The notes under the pieces: model-generated
The model's database searches: none
The model's input: the letters and a program-made list of their open reading frames with translations, nothing else
What the model was told of the DNA's origin: nothing
Shown: positions 20,861 to 32,945 of the stretch, in pieces
Layout of the letters: the number at the start of each line of letters is the position of its first letter
Position numbering within the stretch: position 1 is the first letter of the stretch
NCBI RefSeq assembly: GCF_963678635.1
Contig: NC_087070.1
Span: 10,386,539-10,450,538 of the forward strand
Reading direction: 5' to 3'
From: Symsagittifera roscoffensis
Lineage: Eukaryota > Xenacoelomorpha > Acoela > Convolutidae
DNA length: 64,000 nt
Program-made: the position numbers and the translations under genes

Positions 20861-23082
20861 TGGGGAATCTGAAAGTGGTGCACAAACAAATCTACCTCAT
20901 CGAAAGGAATCGGAGGAAACAACGAGCAAGCTGGACAAGTTAGTGAAGAAGATGGAACCGGGTAGTTGTCTGGACCTTGTGTGTGGAGGTGGAGAGCATT
21001 CTTGTGTCGGACGATCCTGCGTCAGAATACAATCTTTTCAGAAGGAGGAATTAGCCACGTGGTTTGGTGACATCACGGAGACAGAAAAAAGTGAGGTGCA
21101 GATAGTGAGTGAATGCTATGCGAGCACCACTGTGAATATAGCGACGGCATTGGGATTCTTCTCGAGGATGTGCAGCTTGCAATCACTGGAGATGCTAAAA
21201 TCCAAACACAATTCGGTGACGGCGTTGATCGTGTAGTCATGGTCTGGAGTGTTACAAATGGTCCAGAAACACATCAGAGGTTGGAAGATTGGTCTTGAGG
21301 CGGAGATGGGGTTTCCCGTGAGTGAAGCCTCCAGTTTGCCAATGAATGCGAAATCTCTGGTGGGATCGAAATGGCCAATCTGTGTGGAAGCCACTACCCT
21401 TTACACATCCAGCGTCCTGATGGGATCGAAATGGCCAATCTCGGTGGGATCTCTGGTGGGATCTCTGGTGGGATCTCTGGTGGGATCGAAATGGCCAATC
21501 TGTGTGGAAACCACTACCCATTACACATCCAGCGTCCTGGCGTCCAGTCAGAGGGTATTAATTGACAAAGCTTTCTCGATACCCAAATGTGTACGCCTGG
21601 CTCGAAAGTCGCATAACTCACATAGACTGTTGAAGAAGATCCTGGGAGCTGTGCCAGGGGATCAAAGGGAGAACTTGAGTGAGATCTGAGGGGAGGTACT
21701 TTTGAGCTTAGAAAGCGAAAACACGAGTGATTTTGAGAGACAAAGCTAGATCGGGAAAGCGATAAAAAGTGCCCCAGCCATGGAAGAAAATGACGTGACG
21801 CATGAGAAAATGATGGAGTTTGAACCTCTGTTGGAAGCTTCGGGAGAACGCAGCGTCCGGAGTATCAACCTGACACATTCTGAATGTCCATGCCACTGCC
21901 TGGCACAGGCAGTGTGGTATCCGGTGCATTCGAACATCTGCTTGATATGGGAGGTGGAAGAAATTCGATCAGTCGGGTTACCCGACCTTCAGCAGAAGGT
22001 CACCCTTTTCGTGTTGAGCTCGATGCTGGCGTTGCGGTGGATCGAGGAAAACGTGTCGAAATATCGAGAGTCGACGGCACCAACAGCGGAATCGATACAT
22101 TCCCTGTGATTACAATCGGAGGCTTGAGTTGTTTGAGACTGCGTGCAAAGTATTCTCTATACCCATGGAGGTGAGGCACGTGTGGAGTCGCATAAGATTC
22201 TTCCCATGCTTTCGAGCGACGTTGACGTCTTGGTCGTACACGGTGACGAAGGATCACATGAAGAAGATCAGACAGAGTATCGACAGTTCCTGGCCGAGGT
22301 AGGGCCGGAAGCTTTTAAGAGACCCTTGCTAACCCATCGCAATGCGATAACCAGGAGTTGGAAAAGAGTTGGTAGAGTGTCTCGAGATAACACCAAAGCG
22401 AGGGAGTCGATATTGGAGGAGGACTTGGCGAAGAATATGAGCCTGAGTTTGCACAATCCCTTTTGCTTGAATAGGGAATCTAAAGTGAAGGGTCTGCCGA
22501 ATCAGGCAAAAAGCTACAAGAGCAAAGGGAGTGGATGCGGGCCCACGAACAGCTGAAGGCATCGGAAGAGATCGTAATCAGTTCCGATGACGAAGAAGAA
22601 CTGACAAGGCAGAATACGATGTCGAGTGTGTCAGGACTCAGTAACTCAAAGACAAGGGGCACGAATTTAAGAGGATGCTCAGGGATTGGTTCTTGAGTCG
22701 TGAGCGGGGGAAAAAAAGGGGCTTGAGTGTTAACTCAGATGAAATCTGAGGGCAAGGAAAAGAAATTTTAATAAAAAAAAATTTTGTTACTAGTATATTA
22801 TATCTACTATATAAATCAAAATGCTGCATGACAATTTTCTGAATGGGTAAAACAAAATAAATTTTGATCATTAGCTTACAAAGCGGAAATTTGGGTGTAG
22901 ATGACAAAGATGTGTAGCTTACAAAGCATGGTTTTGAGTTTTGGGTGTAGATGAAGTTAAATTTGCTGCAAACTTCTGTAAATGGCCACTGGCACTGTAT
23001 CTTGAGACGCACTCAACATTCTGGGGGCTCACTGACGGACGACGACACGCGATGAGGACATCGATCTTGAGTCCGGGGAGTA
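20861..23082 (+). repeat. tandem duplicate of ORF3 tail and 3' UTR
   Basis: Near-identical second copy of 18298-20470 (offset about 2.6 kb). It includes the four-Cys motif (near 20970-21020), a stop replacing a Glu codon (TAG near 21235), an expanded in-frame GGTGGGATCTCT repeat (21355-21540), the C-terminal frame 22143-22556 and the CTCAGAT hairpin (about 22735-22751). It ends in the polypurine tract before an LTR at 23083. The two copies together form a roughly 2.6-kb tandem unit of ORF3 tail, 3' UTR and LTR start. Confidence 0.8.
21355..21540 (+). repeat. in-frame short repeat (12-bp and 70-bp units) in duplicated ORF3
   Basis: Repeats of GGTGGGATCTCT (four amino acids, LVGS) alternate with a longer unit ending in CCACTACCCATTACACATCC. 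The first ORF3 copy (18795-18890) has fewer units. The length change keeps the frame. Confidence 0.7.
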
Positions 23083-23933
23083 TGTGCCAGTCGGTCATAT
23101 TTGGAAGTTTGACCTTGAGAAAACCTTTAGTCTTGATTTTGGGTTGGAATGCAGTTTTTCAAAAATTCGAAATGAGCATGTCATGCTTCAGTTTCTCGCG
23201 ACAACTGAAAATACCAGAAAAACAAGATCAGAAGAATCAAACTACAATCGCGGGAAAGTAGTCAAAAGTAGCAGCGCGAAACTGCTATTCGCAATTTTCA
23301 ATACATAATTCGAACGAGAGTAGATTTTTCTTATCCTTGACAGAAGGTAGAAGGTAATCGCGAGTGGATGAGAAGTAAACTAGAGTGGACCAGAGTGAAC
23401 CTTCGATGGAAAGGTGGACAGCTGAAGCTGCCCAATGGTCCAGACCAAAAACTTACTTTTTGAGTTAGAACTTACTTAATTCAAACTTCTCGAGTTAAAC
23501 TCAATTACCCAATTAATTCTAGAGATGCTTTACAGTTTAATTACTCAATTCTACAGATCGTGTCGGTATGTGAGTACCTAATTTAGTTTTTTTGAGTGTG
23601 TTTTATATTGTTATGTTGAGGTAGGGAGAGTTTTTAGGTTGATCCATCTGAAATGGATCAAAGGCCCACTGTCTAATAAAAAATAACTATACACAAGGTT
23701 CCGACCCTGTTTAAAACAGCGTTTTTGTATTTTGGGTATTTTGAGACCTGAATATGGGGGCGTCCTTATTTTCTAGAGTTCTTATTTCCCACCCTGTTTT
23801 TAACGGCGTTCGCGTGTTCTGGGTATTTTGAGAGTAGAGCTGTCTAATCCTTGGCAGAAGGCAGAAGGTGATCGCGAGTGGAGGAGAAGTAAATTAGAGC
23901 GGACCAGAGTGAATCTTCGGTGGAAAGGTGGAC
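23083..23933 (+). mobile_element. LTR (+), with core duplication, truncated at inverted leader
   Basis: Begins TGTGCCAGTCGG after the polypurine tract. It passes the CAGCTGAAGCTG and TTGATCCAT/ATGGATCAA palindromes and the AATAAAAAA signal, then re-enters a second partial core unit at about 23840. It ends at GGTGGACA, where minus-oriented leader DNA begins. Confidence 0.75.
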
Positions 23934-25162
23934 AATTTTGTCGTTTTTTCATAAGAAAATGTCTGGTACCTGACTGTCACAGATTTTCCTCCCCCCTGCT
24001 AACGATATTATGGGGTATTCTCCTTTCGGGTTCCAAAAACTGTCTATTTCCGATCCCCCCACCCGATCCGATCAGTTTACCTGCCTTAATTTGATCTTAA
24101 ATTTAGATATCCCCGCGTTGCAACTCTTGTTCTGGGTCTAAAGATGAATCGTTCGAGACTCTGGGTCTACTAAGGTAACTAAATCGACGATATCGATTGT
24201 ATAGTTACTATAATGTGTCCACCCTTTTTACATTTTGCAACCGTCAACCTCTATTTTAACCAGTCCCCCTTTTAACCTCCGCCTATCTAGCCCCCCACGT
24301 AAGCCGAAAATTACACTGAGCGCGATGAGTGCTAAACCTCTCGAGATAAAACCGTAGAACCTGTTTCCAAGCTCTGCTCAAGTAAAAACCTTTCCTCAAA
24401 ACGGTGGGTATTCGCTTATCCAATTTAACACCCATTTCCTAAAATGTAAAGTGGATTTTAACGATACCCGTTTGACCAAACAGAACCTCTGTACGACCAC
24501 TTCTGTTTGCTCTGTTCTGCTTTGATCACACTGCCGGCTGATCACCTGCCGGTTGGTCACACTTTTCCCTGGGCTGACAACCTGTTCCAGTCAAGTCTCC
24601 CAGTGGTCAAGCCTCCTATATCCACTTTCCCACTTCGCTGAGAACCTCTTCCAGCCAAGTCTCTCAGTGGTCCGCTGATATCACAAAAGCTCTCTGAAAA
24701 CCCTACAACGCCCCACACTTGGGCAGCTGTAAAACGTTGCTGATTTGATCGAGACGATCGGTCTTATTGGAAAATAGTATAGTTATACTATTTTAATTAA
24801 TATAAAGGTTTGATCCACCTAATCTGGAAGTAAAAGCCACTGTCCTTTTTATGTTTTATGGTTTTTTGTTCCTGTTTCTAATCTTTTTTGATTTTTGTTT
24901 TGCTTTTTGTCTTTTACTCGCTTTTTGTCCCCCTACTGACCCCCCTTACTTGGTTAGCTAGGCCTCGTTCGGAAAGCGCACCATAAAATTTTCTCAAATT
25001 TTCTTAAAAAGCTAATGCGGTACAACCTAAAGTCGAATACGTTCCCGTTGAACCGCACCACCGGTACTCTAGAATGTGCATGTAGCCCGGAGTTGTGTCA
25101 AGTGGGTTTGATCCCGTAGTCTTGATGTCGTAAAAACACCCAGGAGCGCCATAAAAACACTA
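23934..25162 (-). mobile_element. leader fragment, minus orientation, with PBS
   Basis: Reverse-oriented leader sequence homologous to 7396-8330 (copy A) and 57.06-58.3 kb (copy B). It is truncated where copy A shows GTCAGTCACC near 8300. At its right end lies the primer-binding site CACCCAGGAGCGCCA (25137-25151, minus-sense TGGCGCTCCTGGGTG), 11 nt inside the LTR. No gag is attached. Confidence 0.75.
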
Positions 25163-26056
25163 TGTAACAGTCGCCTACTTCAGTCACATATGAGGTTAAA
25201 GAAAAATAGGCCCTTTAACCATTGGATCAAAAGTCAGGGACACCATCTCTTGTGTTTTTCTACCTCAAACGGTCGGAGCCAATTCGGTTCACTTGTGATA
25301 TGAGACTAAAAACTTTGTTACAGCTTAAAGACCAACACCGAAATAAACCCCCCACCCCACTTTAGAAAATAGAGAACGTCCCCCTACTTAGGTCTCAAAA
25401 CACCTTAAACACGCAAACGATGTTAAAGATATGGTCGGAACAATCCCTATAGTTAATTTTATTAGACAGTGGAGTTTTGATCTATTTCAGATGGATCAAA
25501 CTAAAACTCTCCTTACCTCGACATAACAATATAAAACACACTCAAGAAACTTAATTGGGTACTAACATGCCGGCACACTCTCTAGAATTGAGTAACTAAA
25601 TCAATTTGTAACTCTAGAATAATTGGGGTAATCAAGTCTAGAATTAATGGGGAGTTTCAAGTGAATAAGTTTTGACTTGAGAAGTAAGTTTTTGGGGCTG
25701 GACCATAGAGCAATTTCAGTTTTCCACCTTTCCACCAAAGGTTCACTCTGGTCCACTTCTTATTTGTTTTCTTCTCCACTTGCGATCACTCTGCCCTCTG
25801 TTAAGAATAAGACAGCTCTACTCTCGTATGATCTTATGTCTGGAAATTGCGAACAGCAATTTCCCGATGTTTTTCAACTACTTTCCCGTGATTGTAGTTC
25901 GGTTCTTCTGATCTTTTTTTCTGATATTTTCAGTTGTCGCCAGAAACTTGATAATGACATGCTTAATTCGAATTTTTGAAAAATTCCATTTCACCCCCAA
26001 AATCATGTTATTTGCGTTGCTCAAGGTCAAACTTCCAAAAATGACCGACTGGCACA
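25163..26056 (-). mobile_element. complete LTR (-), 894 bp
   Basis: Plus-strand TGTAACAG at 25163 to GGCACA at 26056, that is TGTGCC...CTGTTACA in its own sense. It contains the TTGATC...GATCAA palindrome, the reverse of AATAAA near the TTTTATTAGACAGTGG box, and the upstream core. It belongs with the leader fragment at 23934-25162 as a 5' LTR. Confidence 0.8.
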
Positions 26057-28053
26057 AAAATGGAGTGGACCAGAGTAAACCTTCGGTGGAAAGATGGACA
26101 GCTGAAGCTGCCCAATGGTCCAGACCAAAATTTATTCCTTGAGTTAGAACTTACCTATTTCAAACTTCTCGAGTTAAACTCAATTACCCAATCAATTCTC
26201 GAGTTGCTTTGTAGTTTAGTTACTCGATTATAGAGGTCGTGTCGGTATGTGAGTACCTAATATATTTTCTTGAGTATGTTTTGTATTGTTATGTTGAATT
26301 AGGGAGATTTCTTTAATTGATACATCCGAAATGGATCAAAGGTCCATTGTTCGATAAAAAAAAACATACACTAGGTTCCGACCCTGTTTTTATCGACGTT
26401 CGCGTATTTTGGGTATTTTGAGACCTGAGTATGGGGGCGTTCTTATTCTCTAGAGTTCTTATTTCCGACCAAGTTTTCAACGGCGTTAGCGTATTTTGGG
26501 TATTTTGAGAGTAGAGCTGTCTTATCCTTGGCGGAAGGCAGAAGGTGATCACGAGTGGAGGAGAAAAAAATTAGAGTGGACCAGAGTGAACCTTCGGTGG
26601 AAAAGTGGACAGCTGAAGCTGCCCAATGGTCCAGACCACAAACTTGTTTCTTGAATTAGAACTTACCTATTTCAAACTTCTCGAGTTAAACTCAATTACC
26701 CAATCAATTCTCGAGTTGCTTTGTAGTTTAGTTACTCGATTATAGAGGTCGTGTCGGTATGTGAGTACCTAATACATTTTCTTGAGTGTGTTTTGTATTG
26801 TTATGTTGAATTAGGGAGATTTCTTAAATTGATACATCCGAAATGGATCAAAGGTCCATTGTTCAATAAAAAAAACATACACAAGGTTCCGACCCTGTTT
26901 TTATCGACGTTCGCGTATTTTGGGTATTTTGAGACCTGAGTATGGGGGCGTTCTTATTCTCTAGAGTTCTTATTTCCGACCAAGTTTTCAACGGCGTTAG
27001 CGTATTTTGGGTATTTTGAGAGTAGAGCTGTCTTATCCTTGGCGGAAGGCAGAAGGTGATCACGAGTGGAGGAGAAAAAAATTAGAGTGGACCAGAGTGA
27101 ACCTTCGGTGGAAAAGTGGACAGCTGAAGCTGCCCAATGGTCCAGACCACAAACTTGTTTCTTGAATTAGAACTTACTTATTTCAAACTTCTCGAGTTAG
27201 ACTCAATTACCCAATCAATTTTAGAGTTGCTTTCGAGTTTATTTACTCAATTCTAGAGGTCGTGTCGGTATGTAAGTACCTAATTTAGTTTTCTTGAGTG
27301 TGTTTTATATTGTTATGTTGAGTTAGAGAGAGTTTTCAGGTTGATCCATCTGAAATGGATCAAAGGTCCACTGTCTAATGAAAAGTAACTATACACAAGG
27401 TTCCGACCCTGTTTTTATCGACGTTCGCGTATTTTGGGTATTTTGAGACCTGAGTATGGGGGCGTTCTTATTCTCTAGAGTTCTTATTTCCGACCAAGTT
27501 TTCAACGGCGTTAGCGTATTTTGGGTATTTTGAGAGTAGAGCTGTCTTGTCCTTGGCGGAAGGCAGAAGGTGATCACGAGTGGAGGAGAAAAAAATTAGA
27601 GTGGACCAGAGTGAACCTTCGGTGGAAAAGTGGACAGCTGAAGCTGCCCAATGGTCCAGACCACAAACTTGTTTCTTGAATTAGAACTTACTTATTTCAA
27701 ACTTCTCGAGTTAGACTCAATTACCCAATCAATTTTAGAGTTGCTTTCGAGTTTAGTTACTCAATTCTAGAGGTCGTGTCGGTATGTAAGTACCTAATTT
27801 AGTTTTCTTGAGTGTGTTTTATATTGTTATGTTGAGTTAGAGAGAGTTTTCAGGTTGATCCATCTGAAATGGATCAAAGGTCCACTGTCTAATGAAAAGT
27901 AACTATACACAAGGTTCCGACCCTGTTTTTAACGGCGTTCGCGTATTTTGGGTATTTTGAGACCTGAGTACGGGAGCGTTCTTATTTTCTAGAGTGGGGG
28001 GTATCTTGGTAGTGGCCTTTAAGCTGTAACGCGGGTTTTAGTCTCATGTCGCA
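26057..28053 (+). repeat. tandem array of about four LTR-core units (about 512 bp each)
   Basis: Four head-to-tail units in plus orientation. The box GAGTGGACCAGAGTGAACC falls near 26063, 26574, 27085 and 27599, giving periods of about 511-514 bp. Each unit runs from this box through the CAGCTGAAGCTG hairpin, CTCGAGTTA segment, TTGATNCAT/ATGGATCAA palindrome, poly(A)-signal-like TAATAAA or TAATGAA, and GACCCTGTTTTTA box, back to TAGAGCTGTCTT. LTR ends are absent between units. The last unit continues to the LTR tail GTCTCATGTCGCA at 28053. Confidence 0.85.
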
Positions 28054-28512
28054 TGTAACAGTCGCCTACTTAAGTCACATATGAGGTTAAAGAAAAATAG
28101 GCCCCATAACCATTGGCTCAAGAGTCAGGGACACTATCTCTTGTGTTTTTCTACCTTGAACGGTCGGAGCCAATTCGATTCACTTGTGATATGAGACTAA
28201 ACACTTTGTTACAGCTTGAAGACCACCATCGAAAAAACCCCCCCACCCCACTTTAGAAAATAGAGAACGTCCCCATACTTAGGTCTCAAAACACCTTAAA
28301 CACGCAGACGATGTTAAAAACATGGTCGGAACAATCCCTATAGTTAATTTTATTAGACAGTGGAACTTTGATCCATTTCAGATGGATCAAACTAAAACTC
28401 TCCTTACCTCGACATAACAATTTAAAAACACACTCAAGAAACTTAATTGGGTACTCACACGCCGGCACACTCTCTAGAATGGAGTAACTAAATCAATTTG
28501 TAACTCTAGAAT
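28054..28512 (-). mobile_element. truncated LTR (-) start
   Basis: Begins with TGTAACAG at 28054, directly after a plus-oriented LTR broken at CATGTCGCA. It ends near 28512, where ORF3 3' UTR sequence begins. The 28053/28054 junction is identical to the nested-insertion junction at 31902/31903. Confidence 0.75.
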
Positions 28513-31428
28513 AAATGCTGCATGACAATTTTCTGAATGGGTAAAACAAAATCAATTTTGATCATTAGCTTACAAAGCGGAAACTCAGGATGCAGGTGTA
28601 TGCAGATTTTGATTGCTGTTTAGCGATAATAAGAAAATTTTGCATGGTTGTGAGTTTTGGGGTGTAGATGAAGTTAAATTTGCTGCAAACTTCTGTTAAT
28701 GGCCACTGGCACTGTATCTTGAGACGCTCTCAACATTCTGGGGGCTCACTGACGGACGACGACACGCGATGAGGACATCGATCTTGAGTCCGGGGAGTAT
28801 GTGCCAGTCGGTCTTATTTGGAAGTTTGACCTTGATTTTGGGGTGGAATGCAATTTTTCAAAAATTCGAAATGAGCATGTCGTGCTTAAGTTTCTCGCGA
28901 CAACTGGAAATACCAGAAAAACAAGATCAGAAGAATCAAACTACAATCGCGGGAAAGTAGTCAAAAGTAGCAGCGCGAAACTGCTATTCGCAATTTCCAA
29001 TACTTAATTCGAACGAGAGTAGATTTTGTTTATCCTTGACAGAAAGCAGAAGGTGATCGCGAGTGGATGAGAAGTAAATTAGAGTGGACCAGAGTGAACC
29101 TTCGGTGGAAAGGTGGACAGCTGAAGCTGCCCAATGGTCCAGACCAAAAACTTACTTTTTGAGTTAGAACTTACTTATTTCAAACTTCTCGAGTTAAACT
29201 CAATTACCCAATTAATTCTAGAGTTGCTTTACAGTTTAATTACTCAATTCTACAGATTGTGTCGGTATGTGAGTACCTAATTAAATTTTTTTGAGTGTGT
29301 TTTATATTGTTATCTTGAGGTAGGGAGAGTTCTTAGGTTGATCCATCTGAAATGGATCAAAGGCCCACTGTCTAATAAAAAGGAAATATACACAAGGTTC
29401 CGACCCTGTTTAAAACGGCGTTCTTGTATTTTGGGTATTTTGAGACCTGGGTATGGGGGCGTCCTTATTTTCTAGAGTTCTTATTTCCCACCCTGTTTTT
29501 AACGGCGTTCGCGTGTTCTGGGTATTTTGAGAGTAGAGCTGTCTAATCCTTGGCAGAAGGCAGAAGGTGATCGCGAGTGGAGGAGAAGTAAATTAGAGCG
29601 GACCAGAGTGAACCTTCGGTGGAAAGGTGGACAGATTTGTCGTCTTTTCATAAAAAAATGTCTGGTACCTGACTGTCACAGATTTTCCTCCCCCCTGCTA
29701 ACGATATTATGGGGTATTCTCCTTTCGGGTTCCAAAAACTGTCTATTTCCGATCCCCCCACCCGATCCGATCAGTTTACCTGCCTTAATTTGATCTTAAA
29801 TTTAGATATTCCCGCGTTGCAACTCTTGTTCTGGGTCTAAAGATGAATCGTTCGAGACTTTGGGTCTACTAAGGTAACTAAATCGACGATATCGATTGTA
29901 TAGTTACTATAATGTGTCCACCCTTTTTACATTTTGCAACCGTCAACCTCTATTTTAACCAGTCCCCCTTTTAACCTCCGCCTATCTAGCCCCCCACTTA
30001 AGCCGAAAATTACACTGAGCGCGATGAGTGCTAAACCTCTCGAGATAAAACCGTAGAACCTGTTTCCAAGCTCTGCTCAAGTAAAAACCTTTCCTCAAAA
30101 CGGTGGGTATTCGCTTATCCAATTTTACACCCATTTCCTAAAATGTAAAGTGGATTTTAACGATACCCGTTTGACCAAACAGAACCTCTGTACGACCACT
30201 TCTGTTTGCTCTGTTCTGCTTTGATCACACTGCCGGCTGATCACCTGCCGGTTGGTCACACTTTTCCCTGGGCTGACAACCTGTTCCAGTCAAGTCTCCC
30301 AGTGGTCAAGCCTCCTATATCCACTTTCCCACTTCGCTGAGAACCTCTTCCAGCCAAGTCTCTCAGTGGACCGCTGATATCACAAAAGCTCTCTGAAAAC
30401 CCTACAACGCCCCACACTTGGGCAGCTGTAAAACATTGCTGATTTGATCGAGACGATCGGTCTTATTGGAAAATAATAGTTATACTATTTTAATTAATAT
30501 AAAGGTTTGATCCACCTAATCTGGAAGTAAAAGCCACTGTCCTTTTTATGTTTTATGGTTTTTTGTTCCTGTTTCTAATCTTTTTTGATTTTTGTTTTGC
30601 TTTTTGTCTTTTACTCGCTTTTTGTCCCCCTACTGACCCCCCTTACTTGGTTAGCTAGGCCTCGTTCGGAAAGCGCACCATGAAATTTTCTCAAATTTTC
30701 TTAAAAAGCTAATGCGGTACAACCTGAAGTCGAATACGATCCCGTTGAACCGCACCACCGGTACTCTAGAATGTGCATGTAGCCCGGAGCTGTGTCAAGT
30801 GGGTTTGATCCCGTAGTCTTGATGTCGTAAAAACACCCAGGAGCGCCATAAAAACACTATGTAACAGTCGCCTACTTCAGTCACATATGAGGTTAAAGAA
30901 AAATAGGCCCTTTAACCATTGGCTCAAAAGTCAGGGACACCATCTCTTGTGTTTTTCTACCTCAAACGGTCGGAGCCAATTCGGTTCACTTGTGATATGA
31001 GACTTAAAACTTTGTTACAGCTTAAAGACCAACACCGAAATAACCCCCCCACCCCACTTTAGAAAATAGAGAACGTCTCCATACTTAGGTCTCAAAACAC
31101 CTTAAACACGCAGACGATGTTAAAAACATGGTCGGAACAATCCCTATAGTTAATTTTATTAGACAGTGGAACTTTGATCCATTTCAGATGGATCAAACTA
31201 AAACTCTCCTTACCTCGACATAACAATTTAAAAACACACTCAAGAAACCTAATTGGGTACTCACATGCCGGCACACTCTCTAGAATTGAGTAACTAAATC
31301 AATTTGTAACTCTAGAATAAATGGGGTAATCAAGTCTAGAATAAATGGGGAGTTTCAAGTGAATAAGTTTTGACTTGAGAAGTAAGTTTTTGGGGCTGGA
31401 CCATAGAGCAATTTCAGTTTTCCACCTT
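28513..31428 (+). repeat. direct duplication, copy 2 (about 2.9 kb)
   Basis: Second copy of 22818-25730. It contains the 3' UTR, LTR (+) from 28800, the LTR/leader fusion near 29638, leader (-) with PBS at 30834-30848, and LTR (-) from 30860. That LTR is cut at about 31428 and joined to a plus-oriented LTR core. A small stretch near 28590-28640 matches 20260-20310 better than copy 1 does, so copy 1 has a local rearrangement there. Confidence 0.8.
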
Positions 31429-31902
31429 GTGGAGGAGAAAAAAATTGGAGTGGACCAGAGTGAACCTTCGGTGGAAAAGTGGACAGCTGAAGCTGCCCAA
31501 TGGTCCAGACCACAAACTTGTTTCTTGAATTAGAACTTACTTATTTCAAACTTCTCGAGTTAGACTCAATTACCCAATCAATTTTAGAGTTGCTTTCGAG
31601 TTTAGTTACTCAATTCTAGAGGTCGTGTCGGTATGTGGGTACCTAATTTAATTTTCTTGAGTGTGCTTTATATTGTTATGTTGAGTTAGAGAAAGTTTTC
31701 AGGTTGATCCATCTGAAATGGATCAAAGGTCCACTGTCTAATGAAAAGTAACTATACACAAGGTTCCGACCCTGTTTTTAACGGCGTTCGCGTATTTTGG
31801 GTATTTTGAGACCTGAGTACGGGAGCGTTCTTATTTTCTAGAGTGAGGGGTATCTTGGTAGTGGACTTTAAGCTGTAACGCGGGTTTTAGTCTCATGTCG
31901 CA
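31429..31902 (+). mobile_element. LTR (+) left part, host of a nested LTR
   Basis: Plus-oriented LTR core from GTGGAGGAGAAAAAAATTGG to GTCTCATGTCGCA. It continues after the nested LTR at 32812. Its upstream end is a head-to-head fusion with the truncated LTR (-) of duplication copy 2. Confidence 0.75.
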
Positions 31903-32811
31903 TGTAACAGTCGCCTACTTAAGTCACATATGAGGTTAAAGAAAAATAGGCCCCATAACCTTTGGCTCAAGAGTCAGGGACACTATCTCTTGTGTTTTTC
32001 TACATCGAACGGTCGGAGCCAATTCGGTTCACTTGCGACATGAGACAAAACTCATCGTTACAGCTTAAAGGCCACTACCAAAATACGCCCCCCCCCACTT
32101 TGAAAATAAGAACGTGTCCCCATACTTAGGTCTCAAAAAACCCAAAATACGCGAACGCCGTTAAAAACAGGGTCGGAACACTCCATTTTAGTTGCTTTTT
32201 ATTAGACAGTGGAACTTTGATCCATTTCAGATGGATCAACCTAAAACTCTCCCTACCTCAACATAACAAATATGAAACACACTCAAGAAAACTAAATTGG
32301 GTACTCACATACCAGCACACTCGAGAATTGGAGTAACTAAATTAACTAGCGACTCTAGCATAAAGGGAATTAAATATAACTTGAGAAGTTTTTAGTCAAT
32401 GAGTTTTGACTTGGAGATAATGAGTTTTAACTTGAGAATCGAGTTTTGGTGTTGGACCATTGGGAGACTCCGGCTGTCCACCTTTCCACCGAAGATTCAC
32501 TCTGGTCCACTTCTAATTTGTATCCTCTTGGTTTGCAATCGTTCTGCCTTCTATTTAAGGATAGGACAGCTCTACTCTAGTATGATATTATATCTGGAAA
32601 TTGCGAATAGCAATTTCCCGCTGTTTTTTCGATCACTTTCCCGCGAGTGTAATTCGGTTTTTCTGATCTCTTATTTCTGTGATTTTCAGTTGTCGCGAAA
32701 AAGTTGAGCATGACATGATCAATTCGAAAATTTGAAAAAATCGTTTTCATCCCAAAATCATGTTTCTCGCGTTGTTCAAAGTCAAACTTCCAAATATGAC
32801 CGACTGGCACA
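31903..32811 (-). mobile_element. nested solo LTR (-), 909 bp
   Basis: Complete LTR from TGTAACAG (31903) to GGCACA (32811), in minus orientation, inserted into a plus-oriented LTR. The flanks CATGTCGCA and GCAAGTGAACC overlap by GCA; joined once, they match the uninterrupted LTR in copy B. This is a 3-bp (or mutated 4-bp) target-site duplication. Confidence 0.85.
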
Positions 32812-32945
32812 GCAAGTGAACCAAATTGGCTCCGCCCTGTTGAGGTAGAAAAACACAAGAGATAGTGTCCCTGACTTTTGAGTCAATGGTTATAGGGCCT
32901 ATTTTTCTTTAACCTCATATGTGACCAAAGTAGGCGACTGCTTCA
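32812..32945 (+). mobile_element. LTR (+) tail after nested insertion
   Basis: Continues the LTR broken at 31902: GCAAGTGAACC, then the AACACAAGAGATAGTGTCCC box, the AACCTCATATGTGACC box and GGCGACTGCTTCA. The usual terminus GGCGACTGTTACA differs by two bases. Non-LTR sequence follows. Confidence 0.75.

Larger units (their letters stand above)
22818..25730 (+). repeat. direct duplication, copy 1 (about 2.9 kb)
   Basis: Spans part of the 3' UTR, LTR (+), inverted leader and most of LTR (-). The whole composite, including the LTR/leader fusion at about 23934, recurs at 28513-31428 with few differences. The shared fusion shows it was made once and then copied. Outside it the flanks differ. Confidence 0.8.

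Noticed and set aside
26313-27577. Repeated minus-strand ORFs (62-79 codons) in the LTR array
   Set aside because: They recur only because the LTR core is repeated, and run antisense through promoter and poly(A) sequence.
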